NCBI GenBank assembly: GCA_016880395.1
Contig: JAEHDN010000095.1
Coordinates: forward strand, 1-13,748
DNA: 13,748 nt
From: Candidatus Eiseniibacteriota bacterium
GTDB lineage: Bacteria > Eisenbacteria > RBG-16-71-46 > SZUA-252
Direction: 5' to 3'
In this document: positions 1 to 7,602 of the stretch, one piece after another
Layout of the letters: each line of letters begins with the position of its first letter
Position numbering within the stretch: the stretch's first letter is position 1
The notes under the pieces: model-generated
The model's database searches: none
What the model saw: the letters and a program-made list of their open reading frames with translations, nothing else
What the model was told of the DNA's origin: nothing
Translations under genes and position numbers: made by a program

Positions 1-188
1 CGAAGGAGCGATGGAAGGAGGTAGGCGAGGGACTTTCCAATGCCGGTCGGAGCCTCGACCGCAAGGACGCCCCCGCGCTCGAGCACGCCTTCCCACAGGG
101 CAGCCATCGCGAGCTGGCCGGCCCGGCGCTCGAACGCCGGCACCCGCCGCTCCAGGCGCTCGAATGCGCCCGCAAGCGCCTCGGACAT
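1..188 (-). CDS. DinG/XPD-type ATP-dependent DNA helicase, N-terminal fragment (runs off the left edge)
   Basis: This is the first 62 codons of a gene whose remainder lies beyond base 1. Translating the minus strand from the ATG at 188 gives a protein with an early R-x-x-Q motif (RRAGQLAM), then VLAVEAPTGIGKSLAYLLP. The latter is the Walker A (motif I) segment typical of the DinG/Rad3-XPD superfamily 2 helicases, with GIGKS encoded at about 30-44. The Q motif, the hydrophobic strand before the P-loop and the S-L-A-Y-L-L-P that follows fit DinG/YoaA-like helicases, which unwind DNA with a 5'->3' polarity. A second in-frame ATG at 209 would add seven residues. Neither ATG has a clear Shine-Dalgarno sequence, so the start is uncertain. 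The gene lies about 150 nt downstream of ligA in the same direction and has its own candidate promoter. The nuclease domain and iron-sulfur cysteines that would separate the subfamilies lie outside the window. Confidence 0.82.
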   Translation of the reverse strand, partial: MSEALAGAFERLERRVPAFERRAGQLAMAALWEGVLERGGVLAVEAPTGIGKSLAYLLPSLL

Positions 189-231
189 CGTAGGTTCGGA
201 AGTTTTCATAGGTCGGAGGGTATCCCCACCG

Positions 232-261
232 ACCCTACGGGACGGACCCGTACGGTGTCAA
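232..261 (-). promoter_or_regulatory. Sigma70-like promoter for the DinG-type helicase
   Basis: On the minus strand a perfect -35 hexamer TTGACA (plus-strand 256-261) is followed after 18 nt by TAGGGT (plus-strand 232-237). The latter keeps the conserved T, A and final T of a -10 box. A transcript would start near base 225, only 15-40 nt before the candidate ATG codons at 209 and 188. The perfect -35 in an otherwise featureless gap makes it plausible; the weak -10 keeps confidence moderate. Confidence 0.5.
236..252. promoter_or_regulatory. Operator-like inverted repeat inside the promoter spacer
   Basis: TACGGG and CCCGTA form a perfect 6-bp inverted repeat with a 5-nt spacer. It sits between the -35 and -10 hexamers and runs into the -10. 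An overlapping perfect 8-bp palindrome, CCGTACGG, lies at 248-255. A protein bound here would block RNA polymerase. The sequence matches neither the E. coli (CTGT-N8-ACAG) nor the Bacillus (GAAC-N4-GTTC) LexA box, so SOS control cannot be claimed. A dyad of this size can also arise by chance in GC-rich DNA. Confidence 0.3.
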
Positions 262-356
262 CGACCGGCCCTGGGTCCTCGGGGACGGATCGGAACCGCG
301 AGAAGCTATCCGGCTATTCCCATCCGCTTGAGCATGGCCGTGAAGCGTGGAAGGTG

Positions 357-2372
357 CTAGGACACTCGTAGGCCCGCCTCGCGCAGCGCCGCGCGAAAAC
401 GGGGCTCGTCCCAGGTCGGGACGCCCAGGGCGCGCGCCTTGTCGAGCTTCGAGCCGGCGTCCTCGCCGACGACCACGGCATCGGTCTTCTTGCTCACCGA
501 GGAGGTCACGCGACCTCCGCCGCGCAGGATCAGCTCCTCGGCCTCCTCGCGCGGCATGCCGAGCGTCCCCGTGAGCACGAAGGTCTTCCCCGCGAAGGGT
601 CCCGCCGCAGCGGCGCGCCGCTCAGGCGCCTTCCCCTTCACGCCGCGCTCGACGAGCCGCTTCACGAGGGAGCGCCCCTCCTTCGAGCGGAAGAAGGCCA
701 CCACGCTCGCCGCGATCTCGGGCCCGATGCCGGGGATCTCGAGGAGCGCCTCCTCGTCGGCCTCGGAGAGGGCGGCGAGGGATCGGAAGTGCTCGGCGAG
801 GAGCCGCGCCACGGTGTTCCCGACATGACGGATGCCGAGCGCGGTGAGGAGCCGGTCGAGCGGCGCGCCCTTGCTCGCCGCGATCCCGCGCACGAGATTC
901 CCGGCCGACTTGTCGGCCATGCCCTCGAGCTCGACGAGATCAAGGACGGTGAGGTCGTAGAGATCCGCCGGGTCCTCCACGAGCTTCGCATCCACGAGCT
1001 GGTCCACCGTCCGCTCCCCGAGCCCCTCGATGTCGAGCGCGCCGCGGCTCGCGTAGTACTGGATCCGTCGGCGAACCTGCGCCGGGCAGTAGAGATTCTC
1101 GCACCGTACGGCGGCCTGCTCGGGATCGCGCGTCAGGGTGGTCCCGCAGACCGGGCACGTCGAGGGCAGGACGAACCGGGGGCCGCGCCGGCCGGTGCCG
1201 GGCACCACCCGTACGACCTTCGGGATGACCTCGCCCCCTTTCTCGAGCACGACGCGATCCCCTTCGCGGATGTCCTTGCGGTCGATCTCGTCCTGGTTGT
1301 GCAGCGTGGCCCGCTTCACCTCGGTGCCGAGGAGGAGCACCGGCTCGAGCAGCGCGACCGGCGTCACCACGCCCGTGCGGCCGACCTGGAGATCGATCTT
1401 CCGGAGCACCGTCTCGGCCTCCACGGTGCCGAACTTGTAGGCGATCCCCCAGCGGGGACTCTTGGAGGTGGACCCGAGCCGCGCGGCATCGCGGAGATCG
1501 TTCACCTTGATCACGAGCCCGTCGGCGCCGTAGGGCAAGGAGCCCCACTCGTCGCCCCAGGCCTCGCACTGAGCGCGAAGATCGTCGTATCCGTGCGCGA
1601 TCGAGTTGCGCGGGTTGACGCGCAGCCCGAGCTTCCTAGCGAGCGCGAGCCCCTCGAGGTGTGTTTCGATGCCGTGCCGGTCCGCGTGGAGAAGCTGGTA
1701 GACGAACATCTGGAGCGGCCGTCGGCTCACCTCGGAGGTGTCGAGCATCTTGAGACTGCCGGTCGTCGCGTTCCGGGGATTCATGAACGCCGGCTTCCCC
1801 GCCTCCGCGCGCCGCGCGTTCATCGCCTGGAACGCGGCCGTCTCCATGTAGACCTCGCCCCGCACCTCGACGAGGTCCGGCACGTTCCGGCCGGTCAGCC
1901 GGAGCGGAATGGAGCGGATGGTCCGAAGATTCGCGGTGATCTCGTCCCCGCGCTCGCCGTCGCCGCGCGTGAGCCCGAGCGTGAAGCGGCCCTTCTCGTA
2001 GCGAAGATGGATCGCCACCCCGTCCACCTTGGGCTCGACCGCGTAGTCGATCCGCTCCCGTCCAAGCCCCTTCCGCACGCGCGTGTCGAACTCCGCCACC
2101 TCGTCGAGCGAGTAGGTGTTGTCCAGGCTGAGCATCGGCGCGGTGTGGCGGACGGTGGGAAAGCCGGTGAGTAGCCCCTTCGCGACGCGCGAGGTCGGCG
2201 AGTCGGGATCGGCCAGATCGGGGTGGGCGCGCTCGAGCTCCTCCAGCTCGCGCATGAGCGCGTCGTAGTCGCGGTCGGAGATCTCCGGCTGGCCGAGCGT
2301 GTAGTAGAGATGATCGTGACGCTCGATCTGCTGTCTCAGGGACCGAACGCGCTGCTCGGCCCTTGCGCTCAC
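357..2372 (-). CDS. ligA: NAD+-dependent DNA ligase LigA
   Basis: LigA seals nicks during replication and repair using NAD+. The 671-residue product is the same length as E. coli LigA. The N-terminal Ia domain includes HDHLYY and S-D-x-x-Y-D-A-L. The adenylation lysine lies in the K-V-D-G motif at residue 115, the E. coli position. An OB fold follows, then a zinc finger with cysteines near 406, 409, 424 and 429, helix-hairpin-helix repeats (including IPGIGPEIA) and a C-terminal BRCT domain (about 590-671). The open frame continues far upstream to 3008, but that part is antisense-like shadow over the preceding gene. The GTG at 2372 is chosen because it gives the family N-terminus and forms a GTGA overlap with the preceding stop codon. 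There is no strong Shine-Dalgarno sequence, so translation probably depends on coupling. It is odd to find this housekeeping enzyme at the end of an envelope-protein operon. Confidence 0.97.
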   Translation of the reverse strand: MSARAEQRVRSLRQQIERHDHLYYTLGQPEISDRDYDALMRELEELERAHPDLADPDSPTSRVAKGLLTGFPTVRHTAPMLSLDNTYSLDEVAEFDTRVRKGLGRERIDYAVEPKVDGVAIHLRYEKGRFTLGLTRGDGERGDEITANLRTIRSIPLRLTGRNVPDLVEVRGEVYMETAAFQAMNARRAEAGKPAFMNPRNATTGSLKMLDTSEVSRRPLQMFVYQLLHADRHGIETHLEGLALARKLGLRVNPRNSIAHGYDDLRAQCEAWGDEWGSLPYGADGLVIKVNDLRDAARLGSTSKSPRWGIAYKFGTVEAETVLRKIDLQVGRTGVVTPVALLEPVLLLGTEVKRATLHNQDEIDRKDIREGDRVVLEKGGEVIPKVVRVVPGTGRRGPRFVLPSTCPVCGTTLTRDPEQAAVRCENLYCPAQVRRRIQYYASRGALDIEGLGERTVDQLVDAKLVEDPADLYDLTVLDLVELEGMADKSAGNLVRGIAASKGAPLDRLLTALGIRHVGNTVARLLAEHFRSLAALSEADEEALLEIPGIGPEIAASVVAFFRSKEGRSLVKRLVERGVKGKAPERRAAAAGPFAGKTFVLTGTLGMPREEAEELILRGGGRVTSSVSKKTDAVVVGEDAGSKLDKARALGVPTWDEPRFRAALREAGLRVS

Positions 2373-4288
2373 CAGCGGCTCGCGTATCGGATGTGGATCG
2401 TCGCCTCCCGGAGCGCGGCGCCCGGGCGGAGGCCGAGCTCGACCCCCATGAGACCCGACGCCATGCGCGTCTGAAGGCCGGCACCGTACCCCATCTCCCA
2501 CCCGTCGCTCAATACCGTCCGCGAGAGCGTGGCCGATGTCGGGTCCACCACCGTCACGCTGGAGCCGTCCGTGCCGAGCCCGGCATTCGCGGGCGATCCC
2601 GCCGCGAGCGGGGCGTCGAGCGCGTGCGCGCCGCCGTCGAGGAAGAGGTATGCCCGGCCGCCGCGCGGGTCGGTGATCCAGCGCTGCTCCAGGGTCATCG
2701 CGAGGATGCGGCTGCCCGCGAAGGCTCGGTCGGGATGTCCGCGCAGCCCCTCGCTTCCGCCCAGGTATCGGAGCTCCTCGACCGGGAACTCGCCGTCGCC
2801 GAGCGAGACCTGCTCGGCGCGCACGGACCCAAAGAGGACCCGCGAGCCACCGAGGGGCGCCGCCGAGGCGAGGTGCAGGCGGCCGCGCCACAGGCCACGA
2901 CGCGATTCCTCGATTCCGGGGAACACGTCGGTGCGCCGGCCACCCTCCGCGTCGAGCGACGCGCTCCACCCGCGAGACGGGTTGGGGGCCGGGGCGAGGC
3001 CTTCCCACGAGAGCCCTCCGCGGACCGACCAGGTCGCGCTCGAGCCGCGCCCACTCCCCGTGTAGATCGTGCCGCTGTGCGCGACGGCCGCCTCCGCGCG
3101 CGTGCGCCAGGCCGGCCGGCCGCCGAGCGCAAGCGACCAGCTCGTGTGGCTGAAGAGTGAGTCCGCGAGGTCCGCGTCGAGCGCGAGACTCGCGTCGACC
3201 GCGCGTCCGAAGAGCGACGGCTCCCTGTAATGGAGCGCGTAGAGGGACCGTCCATTTCCGAACCCGACCCAGCGCGCGCCGGCCGCGCGACCTGTGCCGG
3301 CGATGTTGCCGAGCCCGAGATCGACGCGCCCCGTGAGCCCCTCGCCGGGCGCCACGCCGAGCGCTCCCTCGAACTGGCTCGCGCTCGACTCCTCGACCGG
3401 GATGACGACATGGCCATGGCCGGGCTCCGCGCCAGGCACGACGCGCGGTTCTCCGACCCAGGCGAAGAGCTCGCTCGACCGCAGCCGCTCGCGCGCCTCC
3501 GCGATCCGGTCCGGCGTGAGGACATGTCCTTCGTGGAGCCCGGCGATCGTCGCGGCGGAGCGGGGCCGCGTCACGGACGCCCCGGGAATCTCGAGACTGT
3601 CGAACACCACCGGCGGCCCCGCCGCGAGACGCACGTGCACGCGAAGCGAGTCGCCGGCGGGCACGATGGAATCGAGGGTCACCGTGGCGGCATAGCGCCC
3701 CAGCTCCACGGCCGCATCGCGAAGCGCATCGAGCCCCCCCGCGATCGCCTGCGGCGACACGCCGCCACGCGCGCCGCGCGCAAAGACGGCGGCGGGATCG
3801 TGCACCCCCCCCGCATCGAGAGGGACGATCCGGAGCGCCGGAGCCGCGGGCGTCCTCGGCGCGGGAGCCGCCGTCGACGCCGAAGGCGCCGTAGCACCGG
3901 CTCCCTCGACCGAAAGCGTCGCGAGTCCAGGGCTCGTGCCGTTTCCCTCGGCGATCATGAGCCGCACCAGCGCGTCATAGCGGCCCACGACGGCGAGCCG
4001 GTCGCGGATGCGTCCCGCGAGCCGATCGATGTCGGCTCGCACCCACAGGCGGTCGAGCGGACGTGTCTCCCCGGTCTCGGCCGCCACCACGGAGTCGGCC
4101 ACCCCCAGGACGCGAAGCGTGTAGCGCGAGGGCGCGCTCGATCCGGCGACCCCGTCCGAGCCGCGCGCGCAGGGCGCGAGGAGGAGGAGCGGCGCCGCGG
4201 CGACGAGCGCAGCCCAAACCCAGATCCTCCGCGCGCAGCGTGTCCAGAGCATCCGCACGTCCCACGTCGCTCCGCGCGCGCGCGTCAT
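2369..4288 (-). CDS. Omp85-family outer-membrane protein with POTRA domains (BamA/TamA-like)
   Basis: This 639-residue protein is predicted to be exported and inserted in the outer membrane, where Omp85 proteins insert or translocate other proteins. A signal peptide covers residues 1-43, with an AALVAAAPLLLLA core. A degenerate POTRA-like segment (about 55-120), an Ala/Pro-rich linker (about 130-160), a second POTRA-like segment (about 176-225) and a clear final POTRA (about 227-300, containing VVFDSLEIPG) follow. Residues 301-639 form the barrel. Near residues 507-518, LGGSEGLRGHPD matches the Omp85 lid-loop motif usually written (V/L)RG(F/Y), with His in the aromatic position. The protein ends in Trp, fitting a C-terminal beta-signal. 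The ATG at 4288 overlaps the previous stop codon (TGATG) and has a good Shine-Dalgarno sequence; ligA starts inside its stop codon. Whether it is the general BamA or a dedicated partner of its neighbours cannot be decided here. Confidence 0.88.
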   Translation of the reverse strand: MTRARGATWDVRMLWTRCARRIWVWAALVAAAPLLLLAPCARGSDGVAGSSAPSRYTLRVLGVADSVVAAETGETRPLDRLWVRADIDRLAGRIRDRLAVVGRYDALVRLMIAEGNGTSPGLATLSVEGAGATAPSASTAAPAPRTPAAPALRIVPLDAGGVHDPAAVFARGARGGVSPQAIAGGLDALRDAAVELGRYAATVTLDSIVPAGDSLRVHVRLAAGPPVVFDSLEIPGASVTRPRSAATIAGLHEGHVLTPDRIAEARERLRSSELFAWVGEPRVVPGAEPGHGHVVIPVEESSASQFEGALGVAPGEGLTGRVDLGLGNIAGTGRAAGARWVGFGNGRSLYALHYREPSLFGRAVDASLALDADLADSLFSHTSWSLALGGRPAWRTRAEAAVAHSGTIYTGSGRGSSATWSVRGGLSWEGLAPAPNPSRGWSASLDAEGGRRTDVFPGIEESRRGLWRGRLHLASAAPLGGSRVLFGSVRAEQVSLGDGEFPVEELRYLGGSEGLRGHPDRAFAGSRILAMTLEQRWITDPRGGRAYLFLDGGAHALDAPLAAGSPANAGLGTDGSSVTVVDPTSATLSRTVLSDGWEMGYGAGLQTRMASGLMGVELGLRPGAALREATIHIRYASRW

Positions 4289-7200
4289 CAGAAGCTCCCC
4301 TTCAGCTCGAAGCGCCCCGTGTAGTAGCCGGGGCGGTTCGGGGCCTGAAAGCCTGTCCAGTTGACCGAGAGCGACACGCGGTCGTGAATGCGGTACTCGC
4401 CGAGCAGGTCGTAGTCGAGCCGTCTGCCGACCGGAGCGGTCGTGTAGAGGCCGGGCGGCGCGTACGTGCCCTCTTGCGCGCTCCATCCGTAGAGAGCGCG
4501 CGCGTCGATCCGGACCTTCGCGCCGGAGGCGTAGCGCGCCGTGGGCCCGGCGGACCAGAGATCGAAGTATCCTCCGTGCGTGAGGTCGATGTCCCGCCTC
4601 TGGCGCGCGAGCAGCGAGACCTGCCCGAAGCCGCGAAGCTCGCGCGAGACCTCGCCCTCGAAGCCGCGACCCCGCATCTGCGAGGCGTACGCCTCGGACG
4701 AGTCGTCTCGCGCGATCGACTGCCGCGCGCGATCGTAGGTGACCGTCCACGATCCGCGGAGTCCGCCCGGCAGCGGATGCCTCAGGCTCGCGCGCGCATC
4801 TCCCGTACGCCGCTCCGTCGTGAGCTCCTCGATCTCGGAATTCTGCTCGCGCCGATAACCCACCTCCGCGCGCAGATCGTAGCGACGCCCGGCCGGAGCG
4901 AACTCGAGCGTCTGCCGCGCGGACACGTCGCCGCGGATCGTGGTCTCCGGATCCAGGTAGGCGTCGGGGCGGAAGGCTTCGTCCGGGCTCCCGAGCGGGA
5001 GCGTCGAGAGAGCTTCCACGCGAAGGAACGTGCTCCCGCCGAGCCCGCGCCAGGCCGCGTGCCTCCGGCCCGGAGGGGCCGTGGCCCGGGACGGGAATGC
5101 GTCGAAACGAACTTGCACGACGGCGCGCGACCGCGTCGTGGGATCCCCGCTCGAGGTCACCATCTCGTAACCGCCGCCGAGCCGCGGATTGCCGTACGCA
5201 TCGTAGGAGCCGCTGCCGTTCCCGACCGGCCGGAGCTCGCGGACGAGGGTCGTCTCGCGAAGCTGGTTCACGTCGTAGCGGAGCTCCGAGCTGACCGGCG
5301 CGCCGGGCCGGCCGGCCGAAACGGCGAGCTGCGCGAGATTCGTGGTCTGGGGACCGGACTGCGATTCCGCGAGCCGCCGCGTGAAGCCTCCGTCGACGGA
5401 GAACGATGCGCCGAGCCGCGCCGACACGCCACCGTCCCACGTCGTGGCCTGATCCGCGATCGGCGTGGAGCCTGGCTCGTCCTCCACCGTCCCGTCATGC
5501 CGCGTGTAGCCGCCGCGCAGGCGAAGCGTGCGGCCGGGCGCCACGCGCAGGATCACGCCGAGGTCCCGATTCCACCGCGCGTCGACGCTGTCTCCGTCCT
5601 GACCCTGGATCCGCTCTTCCTTCGCGGTCACGCGCGGCTGGAGCCATCCGCGGTCCCTCCCGAGATCGGCGCCCCAGAGCGAGCGCAGGCCGTGGTCCGC
5701 CCCGGTGCCGTTCCTCGCCTCCTCCCAGCTCACGGATCCGGTGAGCGCCGTGTTGAGAATGGCCTGGGCGCCTCGCCGGACCGACTCCGATCCACCGGTC
5801 ACCCGCCGGCGACCCACATCGCCGCGCAGCGCGAGCCCCCCCGTCGGGTCGTACTGCACCGACAGCTCCTGGCGGTCCTCGCCCGCGCTCGAGGGTGCCT
5901 GGTTCCACCGCTCGTACTCGAAGGCGGGATCGGTTCGGTCGAACGCCTCGAAGCGATTGCCCCGCGAGCGGACCTTGCCCTCGGCGCGGAGCGAGCCCAG
6001 GTGGAGCCCGCCGATCGCGATCGAGCGGGGATCGAGCCGCGCCTGGAAGCGGGCCGCCATGCCCGCGTTGTCGCCGTCGTCGCGCGAGGAGAGCGCGTTC
6101 TTGTCGAAGCCGGAGCGGGCGATCTCGCCGTCGATGCCGATCGCGCCGAGGAGACGCGCGTTGCCCCCCAGGTCGAGCAGGCGACGCGAGCTTGGCACCG
6201 CGAGGGGCCGGCCGGGGGAATAGGACCCGAGATTCACGCCCCGGTATCGGTAGAAGCGCGCGCCGTCGGTCGCGGTCGTGTCGGCGTAGGCTCCCCGCCC
6301 GGCGCCGACGCTCGCGAACTCGACCTCGTACGTGCCGTGCTGGGTTCCGAGGTACACCCAGTGCGGATTCGCGGGATCCGATTCGTCCCAGTCGTAGGAT
6401 CCGAGGCCGGGCCCGGCGTAGCGCACGCCGCTCGGCAGCACGGAACCAGCCGAGTCGCCGAGCGCGCTCAAGGACGCGCGGTCCTCGGCGGTGAGGTCGG
6501 CTCCGATCGGGCTCGAGGGATCGTCCCCCTCGCTCAGGTAGTTGGCGTACCAGCCGCCCCGGCCCGGTGCGCTCCCCTGCGTGGTCGCGGCGTAGAGGCT
6601 GCGGCGGTATCGGCTCGACGCGGCCTCGAAGTCGACCGCGATCCGGCTCTGCGCGGTGATCGGGCGGTGGACCGTGAAGGTGACGGTGGAGGCGCCGTAG
6701 TCGATCACGTAGTCCGCGTCCGCGCCTCGCTTCAGTCGCGCGCCGTCGAGCCAGATCGTCTCGGAGCCGGCGACGACGCCTTCGTTCGACTCGCCGAGCG
6801 TGGGGGCCAGGAGCGGGTAGGGTCCCTGCCGGCCTTCCTCGCCTCGGAACTCGGCGCTTCGCTTCTCCCCTTTCTCGCTCGCGGCCGCGACGCTCCAGTG
6901 CGCGTCCCCGGTCTTGGCCGATCCCTGCACCCCCTGCAGATGGCGCGTGAGCCGGGCGAACTCGCCCGGGACGCCGTCGAGGAGGAAGTCGCCCATCGTC
7001 GCCTCACCGCGCGGAGCCCTCACCGAGAGTGTGATGTTGTCGAGGTCCTCGAGCTCGCGGCTCGAGCCGTCGGGCTCGAACGGCAGGCGGCGGTCGCTCA
7101 GGCTCGCGGCGACGTCGACGTCGCCAGCGATCCGGCCGCGGATCGTGAGGTCGAGGGACTGGGTCATCGAGGCCGCACGGTTCGCGCCGATCTCGACGCT

Positions 7201-7602
7201 CACAGCCTTCAGCCCGCTGAAGGTGATGGCGTCGGCACTCGGGGACGGGGCTGGAGTCCCGGCCGCCGCGGCGCCGGCCTCCGCGGACGAGGCGATCCAC
7301 GAGCGCATCTCGGGACGGAGCACGCTCGCCGTGCTGTCGGGCGCGCGCGGGCCGGAGTCGATCGCGAGCGGTCCCGCGGCGCGGAGCGCGAGGAGCGATG
7401 GGGCGCGGGCGACCGGCAGCTCGACCACGATCGTGTCGGGCGGCGAATCGCACCCGCCGGGGCAGAGGCTCGGCACCGGGCGCGCCATCGCGGTGCGAGG
7501 GCCGGCCGCACATGCCAGGGCAGCCAGCCAGACCATGGCAGCCTGGGTGGCTCGGCGGCAGCGGCCGGCGGCGGGGCGACGATCGCCGGGTCGGGCGGTC
7601 AC
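4288..7602 (-). CDS. Large FCB-type outer-membrane beta-barrel protein (SprA-like segments), function unknown
   Basis: This 1104-residue exported protein has a signal peptide ending near residue 40 (hydrophobic core AAMVWLAALACAA, then A-M-A). Residues about 127-230 carry a conserved-looking region that includes GLKAVSVEIGANR, TIRGRIAGDVDVAASLSD and a short GD-F-L-L-D strand. Residues about 260-340 include EGRQGPYPL, IWLDGARLKRG, DYVIDYGASTVTFT and SRIAVDFEA. I recall this block from large FCB surface proteins and from parts of the gliding/type 9 secretion protein SprA; that link is from memory and tentative. From about residue 500 the sequence is alternating amphipathic strands and turns, ending in Phe, as in outer-membrane barrels. 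The GTG start at 7602 forms a GTGA overlap with the propeller gene and has GGGGA about 9 nt upstream; an internal ATG at the signal-peptide core is a less likely start. It is followed directly by the Omp85 gene, suggesting linked assembly. Confidence 0.75.
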   Translation of the reverse strand: MTARPGDRRPAAGRCRRATQAAMVWLAALACAAGPRTAMARPVPSLCPGGCDSPPDTIVVELPVARAPSLLALRAAGPLAIDSGPRAPDSTASVLRPEMRSWIASSAEAGAAAAGTPAPSPSADAITFSGLKAVSVEIGANRAASMTQSLDLTIRGRIAGDVDVAASLSDRRLPFEPDGSSRELEDLDNITLSVRAPRGEATMGDFLLDGVPGEFARLTRHLQGVQGSAKTGDAHWSVAAASEKGEKRSAEFRGEEGRQGPYPLLAPTLGESNEGVVAGSETIWLDGARLKRGADADYVIDYGASTVTFTVHRPITAQSRIAVDFEAASSRYRRSLYAATTQGSAPGRGGWYANYLSEGDDPSSPIGADLTAEDRASLSALGDSAGSVLPSGVRYAGPGLGSYDWDESDPANPHWVYLGTQHGTYEVEFASVGAGRGAYADTTATDGARFYRYRGVNLGSYSPGRPLAVPSSRRLLDLGGNARLLGAIGIDGEIARSGFDKNALSSRDDGDNAGMAARFQARLDPRSIAIGGLHLGSLRAEGKVRSRGNRFEAFDRTDPAFEYERWNQAPSSAGEDRQELSVQYDPTGGLALRGDVGRRRVTGGSESVRRGAQAILNTALTGSVSWEEARNGTGADHGLRSLWGADLGRDRGWLQPRVTAKEERIQGQDGDSVDARWNRDLGVILRVAPGRTLRLRGGYTRHDGTVEDEPGSTPIADQATTWDGGVSARLGASFSVDGGFTRRLAESQSGPQTTNLAQLAVSAGRPGAPVSSELRYDVNQLRETTLVRELRPVGNGSGSYDAYGNPRLGGGYEMVTSSGDPTTRSRAVVQVRFDAFPSRATAPPGRRHAAWRGLGGSTFLRVEALSTLPLGSPDEAFRPDAYLDPETTIRGDVSARQTLEFAPAGRRYDLRAEVGYRREQNSEIEELTTERRTGDARASLRHPLPGGLRGSWTVTYDRARQSIARDDSSEAYASQMRGRGFEGEVSRELRGFGQVSLLARQRRDIDLTHGGYFDLWSAGPTARYASGAKVRIDARALYGWSAQEGTYAPPGLYTTAPVGRRLDYDLLGEYRIHDRVSLSVNWTGFQAPNRPGYYTGRFELKGSF
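4295..4302 (-). promoter_or_regulatory. Ribosome binding site of the Omp85 gene
   Basis: The minus strand reads AAGGGGAG, 6 nt before the ATG at 4288 and inside the last codons of the preceding gene. This purine-rich match to the anti-Shine-Dalgarno, with the TGATG stop-start overlap, fixes the start in preference to the in-frame ATG twelve codons later, which has no such site. Confidence 0.65.

Larger units (their letters stand above)
189..356. other. Intergenic region between ligA and the helicase gene
   Basis: This is the only sizeable non-coding gap in the window. It holds a sigma70-like promoter and a small dyad (listed separately) reading toward the helicase. Just after the ligA stop codon it also has a short in-frame open stretch that ends at a TAG near 315. 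I see no stem followed by a T-run that would terminate ligA transcription, and no tRNA or other structured RNA. Confidence 0.6.

Noticed and set aside
789..2174. Plus-strand open frame of 461 codons opposite ligA.
   Set aside because: LigA on the minus strand is certain; the opposite frame shows only low-complexity charged sequence and no family motif.
2373..3008. N-terminal extension of the ligA frame by about 212 codons.
   Set aside because: The extension is Arg/Pro-rich, overlaps the Omp85 barrel coding region, and has no relation to LigA, whose normal N-terminus begins at the GTG at 2372.
4272..4284. Alternating CG run that could suggest a Z-DNA or repeat element.
   Set aside because: It is about a dozen bases and coincides with Arg-Ala-Arg codons at the start of the Omp85 gene; such runs are expected at this base composition.
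4289..5440. N-terminal extension of the Omp85 frame upstream of 4288.
   Set aside because: It overlaps the end of the large outer-membrane gene in another frame and lacks a signal peptide; the ATG at 4288 has a ribosome binding site and a signal peptide immediately after it.
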